Assembly: GCA_934454635.1 (NCBI GenBank)
Contig: CAKSFR010000015.1
Coordinates: forward strand, 7,563-71,562
Source of the DNA: an uncultured Ruminiclostridium sp.
GTDB taxonomy: Bacteria > Bacillota > Clostridia > Oscillospirales > Ruminococcaceae
Direction: 5' to 3'
DNA: 64,000 nt
Part shown: positions 53,284 through 61,501 of the stretch, in pieces
How the letters are laid out: the number at the start of each line of letters is the position of its first letter
Numbering within the stretch: the first letter of the stretch is position 1
Program-made: the position numbers and the translations under genes
Notes under the pieces: model-generated
Databases searched by the model: none
What the model was told of the DNA's origin: nothing
The model's input: only the letters and a program-made list of their open reading frames with translations

Positions 53284-54663
53284 TCATATATCAATGATCG
53301 ACAGCAGATTTCTGAGCTGAATGTTCAGCACATTGTTAAACTGCACCATAGTGTTGAGCGTTTTGTAATCGAGCCAGAAATATCCGTCGGGCAGTTCTCC
53401 CGTCTGTTCGGGAGAGACTCTCAGCACAATATTCCTGTTCTCCTCGTGATAGAACCGTCCGCCCTCCTCTGAAAGGATAACATCATTGCGGATCTCGGCG
53501 CCGTTTTCAAGCAGTCTGAAAAACAGCCTGTCCATATCCGAATAATTATCTTCGGGGACAGCCGCCTCAAGCTGAACGGTGGGGGCAAGCTCAATGCCAT
53601 CAAAGCAGCCTGCCTCGGGCTTTGCCTGAACAAGAAAACGGAGCTTCCCGTCAATTACAGCGGTGATAAGTCCGAAAACCGCCTTGCCCTCCGCCTGAAA
53701 AAGGGGCTGGGTCCAGTGAGTGACCTCTCTGCCCTCTATCTCGATGTCGCAGAAAATGACCTTAAAAGGGTATCCCTTTTTATGCACAATACCCCCGTCC
53801 GTAAAATTCCATGAGGAAAGCTTTTTTAAGGATACTATCTGGTTTTCGCAGCTATGGAGCATTCTGTAGTCGTTGATATACCTGAACACCCTTACTGTAT
53901 CGGCAAAACCATTACTGCCGAACATTGACTCAAAAAGCGTCTTGTCCGTAAAAGCCTTGGAAAGCTCCTGCCTATCGCTGTCAGACAGATCATACTGAGA
54001 ATAGGGAATGCAGGACAGCACCGTCCTCGTGTCCATATTCACAAGATTATCTATCTTCATAAGCTTTTTTATCGTTCCGAGGGTCATCCAGCGGTGGCTC
54101 GGCAGAACCTCAATGTCATCATCAACTCTGATGATGATATTCCTGTTTCGCTTTCCGAGAAACCGTGAGGACTGCTCGGACTGTATCTGATCTACTATGA
54201 TATCCTCAGGTCTTGCATTCAGGAAATAGTCAAGGTAAGCAGGCTTCTTGCCGCCGTGTTTTTGGGTAAAATTGCTCTTTGTTGCCTGAATGGTGGGAGA
54301 GATCTGTATCTTGTTCACATTGCCCGGCTCTATCTTTGCCTGCATAAGGAAGTACAGAACGCCGTCTGTCTCTTTGCAGATGATGCCGAGATAGCCTATC
54401 TCGTCCTGTATCAGCACAGGCTGTTCAAGAACAAGCTCACCCTCACGGTACTGCCGCAGACCCCTTATCTGAAAGAAGCTGCCGTTCGTATTGCGTATCT
54501 CCCCTGCCGCCTCGTCATAGAACCACTTGTCGCTGTCGGACAAACGGTTTTTGGTGATATTCACCTTAAGGCTGCGGTTTTTATCCTCTGCCCAGCGGAG
54601 GACGGAGGAAACGCTTTCGATGTCCGTACCCTCTTTCAATGATCTGATAAATTCGGCTGTCAT
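53284..54663 (-). CDS. NDP-hexose 2,3-dehydratase
   Basis: A 459-residue protein with two tandem halves of the NDP-hexose 2,3-dehydratase fold (about residues 20-210 and 250-455). Each contains a QAKIEPGN / QAKPEAGC and QISPTIQATKSNF / LAPTVQLEAA motif, and each is followed by a VLRVSPE- or IIRVDDD-type strand. These enzymes (EvaA/TylX3/SpnO type) remove the C2 hydroxyl of dTDP-4-keto-6-deoxyglucose, and are known mainly from antibiotic deoxysugar pathways. Here the gene is in a surface-polysaccharide locus. It overlaps the upstream membrane-protein gene by 4 bases. Confidence 0.92.
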   Translation of the reverse strand: MTAEFIRSLKEGTDIESVSSVLRWAEDKNRSLKVNITKNRLSDSDKWFYDEAAGEIRNTNGSFFQIRGLRQYREGELVLEQPVLIQDEIGYLGIICKETDGVLYFLMQAKIEPGNVNKIQISPTIQATKSNFTQKHGGKKPAYLDYFLNARPEDIIVDQIQSEQSSRFLGKRNRNIIIRVDDDIEVLPSHRWMTLGTIKKLMKIDNLVNMDTRTVLSCIPYSQYDLSDSDRQELSKAFTDKTLFESMFGSNGFADTVRVFRYINDYRMLHSCENQIVSLKKLSSWNFTDGGIVHKKGYPFKVIFCDIEIEGREVTHWTQPLFQAEGKAVFGLITAVIDGKLRFLVQAKPEAGCFDGIELAPTVQLEAAVPEDNYSDMDRLFFRLLENGAEIRNDVILSEEGGRFYHEENRNIVLRVSPEQTGELPDGYFWLDYKTLNTMVQFNNVLNIQLRNLLSIIDI

Positions 54664-55259
54664 TTTGCTTCTTCCTCTTCATTAGCATATTCGGGATATA
54701 TTATTCGGGTATCCTCCACAGGATAAAGCTTTTCAACAAGCCTGAAAGTACCTATCAGTCTTTTGCCTTTTTCGGTTATCCTGTAGCCTTCGCCCTCCCT
54801 GACCATATTGCCGATGGACAGCTGTTCCTCGATACGTCGGGCGGTTGAGCCGTACTGATGTATATATATGTCCGAAAATCTTTCTTCGACCTCTTCGGCA
54901 GTAAAGACCCTGTTTTCGTTTTCCGCCATATCAGCCAGTTCAAAGATCGTATATGAACGGTCTATTGTCAAAGGACCCAATGTGACAAAAAGAACCATTG
55001 CCATTCCGCAGAGCAGACCCGACGACATAATAAAGGTCGGGGTCACAAGCTCAGTAAAGCCCTTCTTCTTATTTAGGAAAAACAGTCCTATAAGCGCAGC
55101 TATCGTGATGACCACAACAAGCGCAGCCTTATACAACGTTCTGTAATAATAGACCGTCACTGAAGAAAAGATATCAATGTGCATAAACAAGCTGAGCAGC
55201 AGCATATCTGCCAGCAATACTGCCCCATATGATAAAAGGGTTTTTATCATTGCTTTCAT
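54660..55259 (-). CDS. Three-helix membrane protein with a winged-helix-like cytoplasmic tail
   Basis: A 199-residue protein not recognised as a known family. Hydrophobic helices lie at about residues 8-28, 45-64 and 75-95. The C-terminal 90 residues read like a winged helix (ELADMAENENRVFTAEEVEE, RRIEEQLSIGNMVREG, YRITEKGKRLI). It sits between the GT-C-like gene and the 2,3-dehydratase, overlapping the latter by 4 bases, so it belongs to the cassette. A regulatory or scaffold role is possible. Confidence 0.65.
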   Translation of the reverse strand: MKAMIKTLLSYGAVLLADMLLLSLFMHIDIFSSVTVYYYRTLYKAALVVVITIAALIGLFFLNKKKGFTELVTPTFIMSSGLLCGMAMVLFVTLGPLTIDRSYTIFELADMAENENRVFTAEEVEERFSDIYIHQYGSTARRIEEQLSIGNMVREGEGYRITEKGKRLIGTFRLVEKLYPVEDTRIIYPEYANEEEEAK

Positions 55260-55273
55260 AACAATACTCCTTT

Positions 55274-57271
55274 TTATTGAACGAGCTTTTCGACCTCAAC
55301 AGACTTTATTGTAATGTCCTCTGAACCTAAATTGAAATTTCTGAATTCAATTTTTTCGCAATCCTGTGTAAGATTTATTATAAACGAGACTGTCTGATCC
55401 GATACGCTTTCATTTTCCGCAGCTATTGCTCCGACCTCTGTATCCCAAACGTCGAACTCACTGTTTTGAAGATTATTTCCCGAAATTGTGATTTTGTATG
55501 TTCCGCTTTTTATCGAAGCATACGGACCATACTGTATTGCGCCGGGAGGGACTGTAATTCCCTCATCACCGCGCCTGCATTCCTCCGAAGCGGCAAGCAT
55601 ATCACTGTTATAAACGAACTTTTTTGATTTCCCGCTGAAACCATCGTGTGCGATATTATAATCATAAACATAAATATAATAACCGTCGATCTGTTCCGTC
55701 TGAATTGCATCGTCCAGGATATCATAAGCTGAAGAAGCTGTAAAAATATCATTTTCATCTTTAGTCAGCAATAAGAATGAATTTCCCTCATATGCCTCAT
55801 CGGTATACCAGTATGAGCTGTTTGCCCAGTAGTACGGCAGTATCATATCTCCCACGACCACACCGTTTACATTGATATCACCGTTTGAAAAGAACGTATT
55901 TACACCTGCATTCCAATATGTCGCATATCCCTGCTTCAGATCATTCCGGCGCAGATATTCAATAACATTCTGACTTCCCTCTTTGAATGCGGTTTTATAA
56001 AACATTGCCATGCCTGCGCTGTCTGTCAGTACCGTGAAGCCGATACATATCAGAAAAGCCGCATTAAAAAGATCGATATTTTTCAAAATGTACTTATAAA
56101 TATAATGAGCCGATAAGCACATCAGCAATATAGCTGATGTAAACAGATATCTTACGCTGTCTCCCGATAAAATGTCAGTAAAAACAGCAATAACAGCAAT
56201 TATACCTATGTGAACTGCCGTGTACAGCATAAAGAGCTGAACGGAATTACTTTCACTGTTAAATTTTCTTACCTGAAGAACAGGGAATATAATAAGGAAA
56301 AGCGCACAGGAGACATACTTTACCAAAGATATCAGACCGACAGCGGAAAACAGCCCTGCACCGTGTCTGATATCAAACAATTCAAAAAAGCAGTTTATAA
56401 GATTTATCAAACGGTCACCGATACCGCCCTCAGTGATAACAGCTGCCGTTGCGCCTTTTATAAATTCACGGTCAAGAGTCCCGAGCAAAATGTGGAAGAT
56501 CAGATAACCGATCGCAGCTGCAATACCTATGACCATCACCAAAACAACAGTATTTATAAGCATCTTGTTTTTTTTCAATGAAAGCTTGTTGTTTTTGATG
56601 ACAAACATTAAAACAGCAGCACCTATCAAAGGAATGTCAACAGCTTGGATAAACCTTAAGCCCTGTATTCCCATAAGCACTATAAGCAAAAATAATAAGA
56701 TCAGCTTTTTGGGGGATACGATCTCCAATTTTTCATTTACCGCAGAGGAAAAAAGCGCTATCGATAAGAACATATATATAATTGCAACAACATATGTATG
56801 CAATCCGAAAATATTGGCAACAAAGCCGTGAGTAACTCCGGAAAAAATAAGTGGAACAGCTATGAGCCACATTTTATTGCCAAAGCATTTTTTTGACATA
56901 TAAATGCACGAGCATATCTGAAAAGCTCCGAAAATGAGATAAGCCGCCGTCCTGCAAAAAATGTAGTTATCGGAGAAATGCAGTAAAACAGCTATAACGG
57001 AATATACCGAAAAGCTCCAGAGATCCTGCCCGAAATTCCAGTCAGTCGGTATCCATTGTCCTGTTCGGACAATTTCCGCCGCAAATAAAGTATCGCCTGC
57101 ACTATCGGAATTCACAAAATTATTTCCGGTAAAGATGTAGAAAGCATATCCTATTATTACGAGCAAATTGACAGCACACAATACCCATTCCGTCAAAGAA
57201 CTCGGCTTAAATATCTTCATCCTGTCGGTTTTGTCCGTCCCCTCAATAATGACCTTCTTTTCCTCAGCCAT
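55274..57271 (-). CDS. Large polytopic GT-C-like membrane protein with C-terminal beta-sandwich
   Basis: A 665-residue protein with about 12 helices in residues 30-430. An acidic first loop (FVNSDSAGDTLFAAEIVRTG, then DWNFGQDLW) is typical of GT-C transferases. The C-terminal 100 residues (AIQYGPYASIKSGTYKITIS to EFRNFNLGSEDITIKSVEV) match the tail of the protein at 44122. It begins the 2,6-dideoxyhexose cassette and is the likely final transferase for that sugar. The specific acceptor is unknown. Confidence 0.75.
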   Translation of the reverse strand: MAEEKKVIIEGTDKTDRMKIFKPSSLTEWVLCAVNLLVIIGYAFYIFTGNNFVNSDSAGDTLFAAEIVRTGQWIPTDWNFGQDLWSFSVYSVIAVLLHFSDNYIFCRTAAYLIFGAFQICSCIYMSKKCFGNKMWLIAVPLIFSGVTHGFVANIFGLHTYVVAIIYMFLSIALFSSAVNEKLEIVSPKKLILLFLLIVLMGIQGLRFIQAVDIPLIGAAVLMFVIKNNKLSLKKNKMLINTVVLVMVIGIAAAIGYLIFHILLGTLDREFIKGATAAVITEGGIGDRLINLINCFFELFDIRHGAGLFSAVGLISLVKYVSCALFLIIFPVLQVRKFNSESNSVQLFMLYTAVHIGIIAVIAVFTDILSGDSVRYLFTSAILLMCLSAHYIYKYILKNIDLFNAAFLICIGFTVLTDSAGMAMFYKTAFKEGSQNVIEYLRRNDLKQGYATYWNAGVNTFFSNGDINVNGVVVGDMILPYYWANSSYWYTDEAYEGNSFLLLTKDENDIFTASSAYDILDDAIQTEQIDGYYIYVYDYNIAHDGFSGKSKKFVYNSDMLAASEECRRGDEGITVPPGAIQYGPYASIKSGTYKITISGNNLQNSEFDVWDTEVGAIAAENESVSDQTVSFIINLTQDCEKIEFRNFNLGSEDITIKSVEVEKLVQ

Positions 57272-57324
57272 TAATAAATTCCTCCAAATACTCGAATTGC
57301 ATCAAACTGCTTTCCAAACCCGTC

Positions 57325-59073
57325 TCACACTCCGAAGCCTGCAACAAGATTGGCATACTCCGCAGAACCCAGGAAGCCGTCAAGCACATCGTTTCGTGAT
57401 GCTCCGTTTCTGAGCTGACCCAGCCAGTTTGCTTTTCCGTCGGGATCGGAGGCTCTGTCAAAGAATGTCTGATACAGTGTTTCAACATAAGCCTCATCAC
57501 TGAGCGCTCTGTTTGAGAACTCTTCCGAGTATATGAAGCCTCTTGCTATGCCGTCGGCATCTGTTTTGCCCTCAAGATAAAGACCTGTCCAGTTGTTGAG
57601 TCCGTCAACGTCATAGGGGCGCTCAAACGCCTTGGTATACATTCTTGACACATATGCCGTAAGATTGACATTTTTGTCTCTGCTCTGTGATATATCAAAG
57701 CTTCCTCTGTTAATGCCGTAGCTTTCGCATATGTTGTTAAACTCCGCTGACTGCGTAAAGCCTCGGAACAGGAAATCCAGAGAGCAGCCGTTGTCAAGCT
57801 TTGACGTCCAGTCTTTCAGTCCTCCCTCATCGGGCGCTCTGTCAAGAAATGTGTTGTAAAATACCGTGACTGTTTCTTCGTTGCTCAGACCTCTGTTCTT
57901 AAATTCCTCAGAATATACAAATCCCAGTGATACATCTACTGCGCTGCTGCCGTTTAAAAGCTGGCTTACCCAGTTTTCCTTGCCCGACGCATCGGAGGGT
58001 CTGTCTAATATTTTGGTGTAAAGCCGCTCTACGAAATTATTTACAGACACAACATCAGCCCCCGGTGCAGGTTCTTCCCCGGTATATACATATGACTCAC
58101 TGCTTATTTCGGGGTATTTCAATCCGCTTACGCCGCGCACATTCAAAACAGCATATGGAGAGAGAACGTGGTCACTGTCATATACATTATTGGTGCCTGT
58201 GAGGAACCAATCATAATTATATAAGCCGTCTATTTGGGTGTCCATCCAGGTGGTATCAACATAATACCATGAATTTCCCATATAAACCGCATTCCATTCG
58301 TGGGTCTCGCTGTTAACGGATATACAGGGAATGCCTGCCTTGTCACAAAGAAGCTTGAAGCCCTCCGCATAGCTCTCGCATACACCCTTTCCGTTGATAA
58401 GCGAGCCATACGCATTCCAGCAGTTGTCACCCTTTAATGTCTCGGCAGCAACAGTGTCATATGTAACATTGTCACACATATATTCGGCAAAAAACTTAAG
58501 CTTTTCATAGTTGTTCTTGCCTGCCGCAAGGCTTACTACCCTATCAACAGTGCTTTCTACCATGTTATATGAATTGACCGCAGTCTGACCTGCCGCCTGT
58601 CCGTCGCAGTAATTGAATACTATCTTGCTTCCTGCCGACTGAGATGAAGTATAGACAGTTGGTGTGCGCAGTCCCACATATTCGGGGCAATCCATTACAA
58701 GAGCGATAAACGCTTCATATATGTCATTTAAATTTGATATTGACGAAACGCAGCATTCCGCACCGGGATCTGACTTTAATGCATTGTACATATCCACATA
58801 TGCCTGCTTTCCGTCATAGGTAAGATTAGTATGATAATTATATGCGTTGCTGCCGAAATAGCTGTTAAGTCTGTTCTCGCTGATTACACCCTGAGAAATA
58901 TCAAAAATTTCATCGGTTATCTGCGGGTTCGGTACATCTTCTCTCAAAAGAGCGCATCTATTCGTATAATTAAAATCATAAGGAAAAGCTGCAGCAGGCA
59001 GTGGCAAACTTATTACGGATGTTGCTATAGTAACAAAAAACGCAGAGGCTACACGAATTTCTTTTTTTATCAT
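57325..59073 (-). CDS. Secreted transglutaminase-like protein with DUF4214 repeats
   Basis: A 582-residue protein from ATG 59073 (AAAGGA ten bases upstream). It has a signal peptide (VASAFFVTIATSVISLPLPA), then a transglutaminase-like domain at about residues 60-290 with catalytic Cys in GVCESYAEGF, His in THEWNAVY and Asp in YYVDTTWMD. Three DUF4214 units follow (FVERLYTKILDRPSDASGKE; VFYNTFLDRAPDEGGLKDW; YVSRMYTKAFERPYD), with a fourth (YVETLYQTFFDRASDPDGKA) ending the protein. DUF4214 domains are found in Firmicute surface proteins and may bind glycan. A perfect promoter precedes it. Confidence 0.88.
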   Translation of the reverse strand: MIKKEIRVASAFFVTIATSVISLPLPAAAFPYDFNYTNRCALLREDVPNPQITDEIFDISQGVISENRLNSYFGSNAYNYHTNLTYDGKQAYVDMYNALKSDPGAECCVSSISNLNDIYEAFIALVMDCPEYVGLRTPTVYTSSQSAGSKIVFNYCDGQAAGQTAVNSYNMVESTVDRVVSLAAGKNNYEKLKFFAEYMCDNVTYDTVAAETLKGDNCWNAYGSLINGKGVCESYAEGFKLLCDKAGIPCISVNSETHEWNAVYMGNSWYYVDTTWMDTQIDGLYNYDWFLTGTNNVYDSDHVLSPYAVLNVRGVSGLKYPEISSESYVYTGEEPAPGADVVSVNNFVERLYTKILDRPSDASGKENWVSQLLNGSSAVDVSLGFVYSEEFKNRGLSNEETVTVFYNTFLDRAPDEGGLKDWTSKLDNGCSLDFLFRGFTQSAEFNNICESYGINRGSFDISQSRDKNVNLTAYVSRMYTKAFERPYDVDGLNNWTGLYLEGKTDADGIARGFIYSEEFSNRALSDEAYVETLYQTFFDRASDPDGKANWLGQLRNGASRNDVLDGFLGSAEYANLVAGFGV

Positions 59074-59132
59074 ATAATCACATTCCTTTCTATTCATCAA
59101 TTATTATAACAGCCACATCATATTCATGTACT

Positions 59133-59161
59133 ATTATACTTCTTTTTTACAAATATGTCAA
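59133..59161 (-). promoter_or_regulatory. Full-consensus sigma-A promoter of the transglutaminase/DUF4214 gene
   Basis: On the minus strand TTGACA (59161-59156), 17 bases, TATAAT (59138-59133). It may also drive the downstream dideoxyhexose cassette. Confidence 0.82.
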
Positions 59162-59230
59162 TACTTAAATAATAATGGGATATATTTACATTATCAGTCG
59201 AAAAGTGCAGACAATCAGGCGTTTTGAAGT

Positions 59231-59462
59231 TCACAGCCCAAAGCCTGCAACAAAATTGGCAGAATCTGCCGAATCAAAGAAATCGTCAAGCACTTTTCTT
59301 CTGAACTGACCCAACCTGTTTATTTTTTCAACCTGAATCAGAGTCTCTGTCAAAGAATGTCTGATACAGGGTTTCCGCATACTCCTTTTAACTCCGCAAC
59401 TGTCGCCTTGTTGTTAAACACTGCCGATTGCATAAAATTCTCAAAGCGAGAAGTTCTCATAT
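59231..59462 (-). pseudogene. Relic of a DUF4214 repeat protein
   Basis: In scattered frames of the minus strand this gap encodes FENFMQSAVFNNKATVAEL, then YAETLYQTFFDRDSDSG, then LGQFRRKVLDDFFDSADSAN and FVAGFGL with a stop. This parallels the end of the intact gene next door (YVETLYQTFFDRASDPDGKA; SAEYANLVAGFGV). Stops and frameshifts interrupt it, so it is a decayed C-terminal duplicate. It explains most of the 373 bases between 59101 and 59473. Confidence 0.75.
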
Positions 59463-59473
59463 TATCAAACCTT

Positions 59474-60430
59474 TTAATTATTCAATTTTTCAACAAAATA
59501 TCTCATAATGTCTGCAATTGACTGTTCAAGCGAAACTGAAATCTCCCACCCCGTGTCCCTTTTCAGCTTTGTCACATCAGCCTCAATAAACGGTACATCA
59601 ACAGGACGGAGCTTTTCCGGATCTGTCTCAATCCTGATATCAACGTCCGAAAGCTCGATTATCCTGTCAAGCACATACTGAATAGAAACAGCGTGACCGC
59701 TGCCAACATTGTAGGTTTCCCCTGACTTTCCCTTCAGAGCAAGTTCGGCATAGGCTCTTACAATATCGCGAACATCGGTAAAATCACGCTTTGCGGAAAG
59801 ATTTCCCACGCGCATTACAGGTTCTCGCCTGCCCATTGAAATTTCCGCAGCCTGTTTGCAAAAATCCGCAACAACAAACTGCGGGAGTTGTCCAGGTCCT
59901 ATATGATTAAATGCTCTTACGGATATGATATCCATACCGTACGCCTTAAAATAAAGTTTACCTATCATATTCTGAGCAAGCTTTGTTACCGCATATATAT
60001 TTGCCGGTTCGGGTATTACTGCTTCATCAACAGGCTCGGGGCGGTTTGCGGCATATCCGTATTCTTCACTTGACCCGATAAACAGTATACGCGGAGAAAT
60101 GCCCGTTTCTTTTACCGCCTCAAGAAGATTTATACATCCTTTAATGTTGATATCCGCGGTAAGCGCTGGCCTTTTCCATGAAAGTGCAACCGAACTCTGC
60201 GCCGCAAGGTGAAATATTACATCAGGGCAACAATCACGAAGAAGTTCCCTAACTGCGCTTTCGTCCAGAATATCAAGCTCCGCCGTTCGGAAAGAGGGTT
60301 TTACCCCACAGTGTATAACTATCTGTTCGTGTGGAAGCTTTGTTGCGGTAACACCCCAACCGCGCGAGTAAAGTTCACTGATGAGATATCCGCCTACAAA
60401 ACCGCCTGCACCTATTATAAGCGCTTTCAT
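59474..60430 (-). CDS. rmd: GDP-4-keto-6-deoxy-D-mannose reductase
   Basis: A 318-residue extended SDR: MKALIIGAGGFVGGYLISEL, FHLAAQSSVALSWKRPALTA, SSEEYGYAANRPEPVDE, catalytic YAVTKLAQNMIG, and RAFNHIGPGQLPQFVVADF, which is typical of RMD. It reduces the GMD product to GDP-D-rhamnose. It lies 9 bases after gmd. Confidence 0.92.
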   Translation of the reverse strand: MKALIIGAGGFVGGYLISELYSRGWGVTATKLPHEQIVIHCGVKPSFRTAELDILDESAVRELLRDCCPDVIFHLAAQSSVALSWKRPALTADINIKGCINLLEAVKETGISPRILFIGSSEEYGYAANRPEPVDEAVIPEPANIYAVTKLAQNMIGKLYFKAYGMDIISVRAFNHIGPGQLPQFVVADFCKQAAEISMGRREPVMRVGNLSAKRDFTDVRDIVRAYAELALKGKSGETYNVGSGHAVSIQYVLDRIIELSDVDIRIETDPEKLRPVDVPFIEADVTKLKRDTGWEISVSLEQSIADIMRYFVEKLNN

Positions 60431-60439
60431 ATTTTCACC

Positions 60440-61474
60440 TTACTTCGAAAGAAGTTCAAGGTCGTGCTTGACCATTTTTTCAACCAGCATAGGAAAAGAC
60501 ACCTCTCTCTTCCACCCAAGCTCCTTTTCAGCCTTAGCGGGATTACCGAGAAGAAGGTCAACCTCTGCGGGGCGGTAGAACTTAGGATTTATCTTAACAA
60601 TCACCTTGCCCGTTGCAGCGTCCGTGCCGACCTCATCAACGCCCTCGCCGCTCCACTTTACATCAATTCCGAGAGCTTTGAATGAAAGCTCAACAAACTC
60701 TCTTACAGTATGAGTCTCATGGGTGGCAATAACGAAATCCTGCGGCTTGTCCTGCTGAAGCATAAGCCACATTGCATTTACATAATCCTTAGAATGACCC
60801 CAATCACGCTTTGCGTCCATATTTCCAAGCTCCAGATGATCCTGTATGCCGAGCTTTATTCTTACAGCCGCATCTGTGATCTTTCTTGTAACAAATTCAA
60901 GGCCTCTTCTCTCACTCTCATGATTGAAAAGAATACCGGAGCAAGCAAACATATCATAGCTTTCACGATAGTTTCTTGTGATCCAGTGAGCATAAAGCTT
61001 TGCAACTCCGTAGGGGCTTCTGGGGTGGAAGAACGATTTTTCGGTGTAGCCGTCAAAATTTTCGCCCTGATCCTCAATACAGCCGCCGAACATTTCGGAT
61101 GTGGAAGCCTGATAATATCTTGCATCGGGCTTCACGGTTCTGATTGCTTCAAGAATATTTGCTGCGGCAACACCTGTGATGTTTGCGCTTGCAACAGGCT
61201 CTCTGAAAGACTGCGCTACAAAAGACTGCGCCGCAAGGTTATACACCTCGTCGGGCTGAGACTCCTTTATTGCGTTTATCATAGCTGCCATATCGGTGAT
61301 ATCACCGAAAATGAAGTTTACCCTTTCCTTTGCCTCGGTACCCTCAAGGTTTCCGAAATCAAGACGGGATTTTCTTCTTACAAGTCCGTAAACCTCATAG
61401 CCCTTTTCAAGCAGAAGCTCTGCAAGATAGCTTCCGTCCTGTCCTGTTACGCCTGTGATAAGTGCTCTTTTCAT
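60440..61474 (-). CDS. gmd: GDP-mannose 4,6-dehydratase
   Basis: A 344-residue enzyme: MKRALITGVTGQDGSYLAEL, YGLVRRKSRLDFGNLEG, YNLAAQSFVAQSFREPVAS, QASTSEMFGG, and catalytic Tyr/Lys in SPYGVAKLYAHWI, plus LFNHESERRGLEFVTRKI. It forms GDP-4-keto-6-deoxymannose. With rmd downstream the product is GDP-D-rhamnose rather than GDP-L-fucose, because no GDP-fucose synthase (Fcl) was found. Confidence 0.96.
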   Translation of the reverse strand: MKRALITGVTGQDGSYLAELLLEKGYEVYGLVRRKSRLDFGNLEGTEAKERVNFIFGDITDMAAMINAIKESQPDEVYNLAAQSFVAQSFREPVASANITGVAAANILEAIRTVKPDARYYQASTSEMFGGCIEDQGENFDGYTEKSFFHPRSPYGVAKLYAHWITRNYRESYDMFACSGILFNHESERRGLEFVTRKITDAAVRIKLGIQDHLELGNMDAKRDWGHSKDYVNAMWLMLQQDKPQDFVIATHETHTVREFVELSFKALGIDVKWSGEGVDEVGTDAATGKVIVKINPKFYRPAEVDLLLGNPAKAEKELGWKREVSFPMLVEKMVKHDLELLSK

Positions 61475-61501
61475 TTTTTATTCCTCCGTAAAATTTAAAC
61501 A

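Noticed and set aside
60710..61498. A 262-residue plus-strand frame opposite gmd
   Set aside because: gmd is unambiguous on the minus strand. The shadow is Cys/Ile-rich with no known domain.
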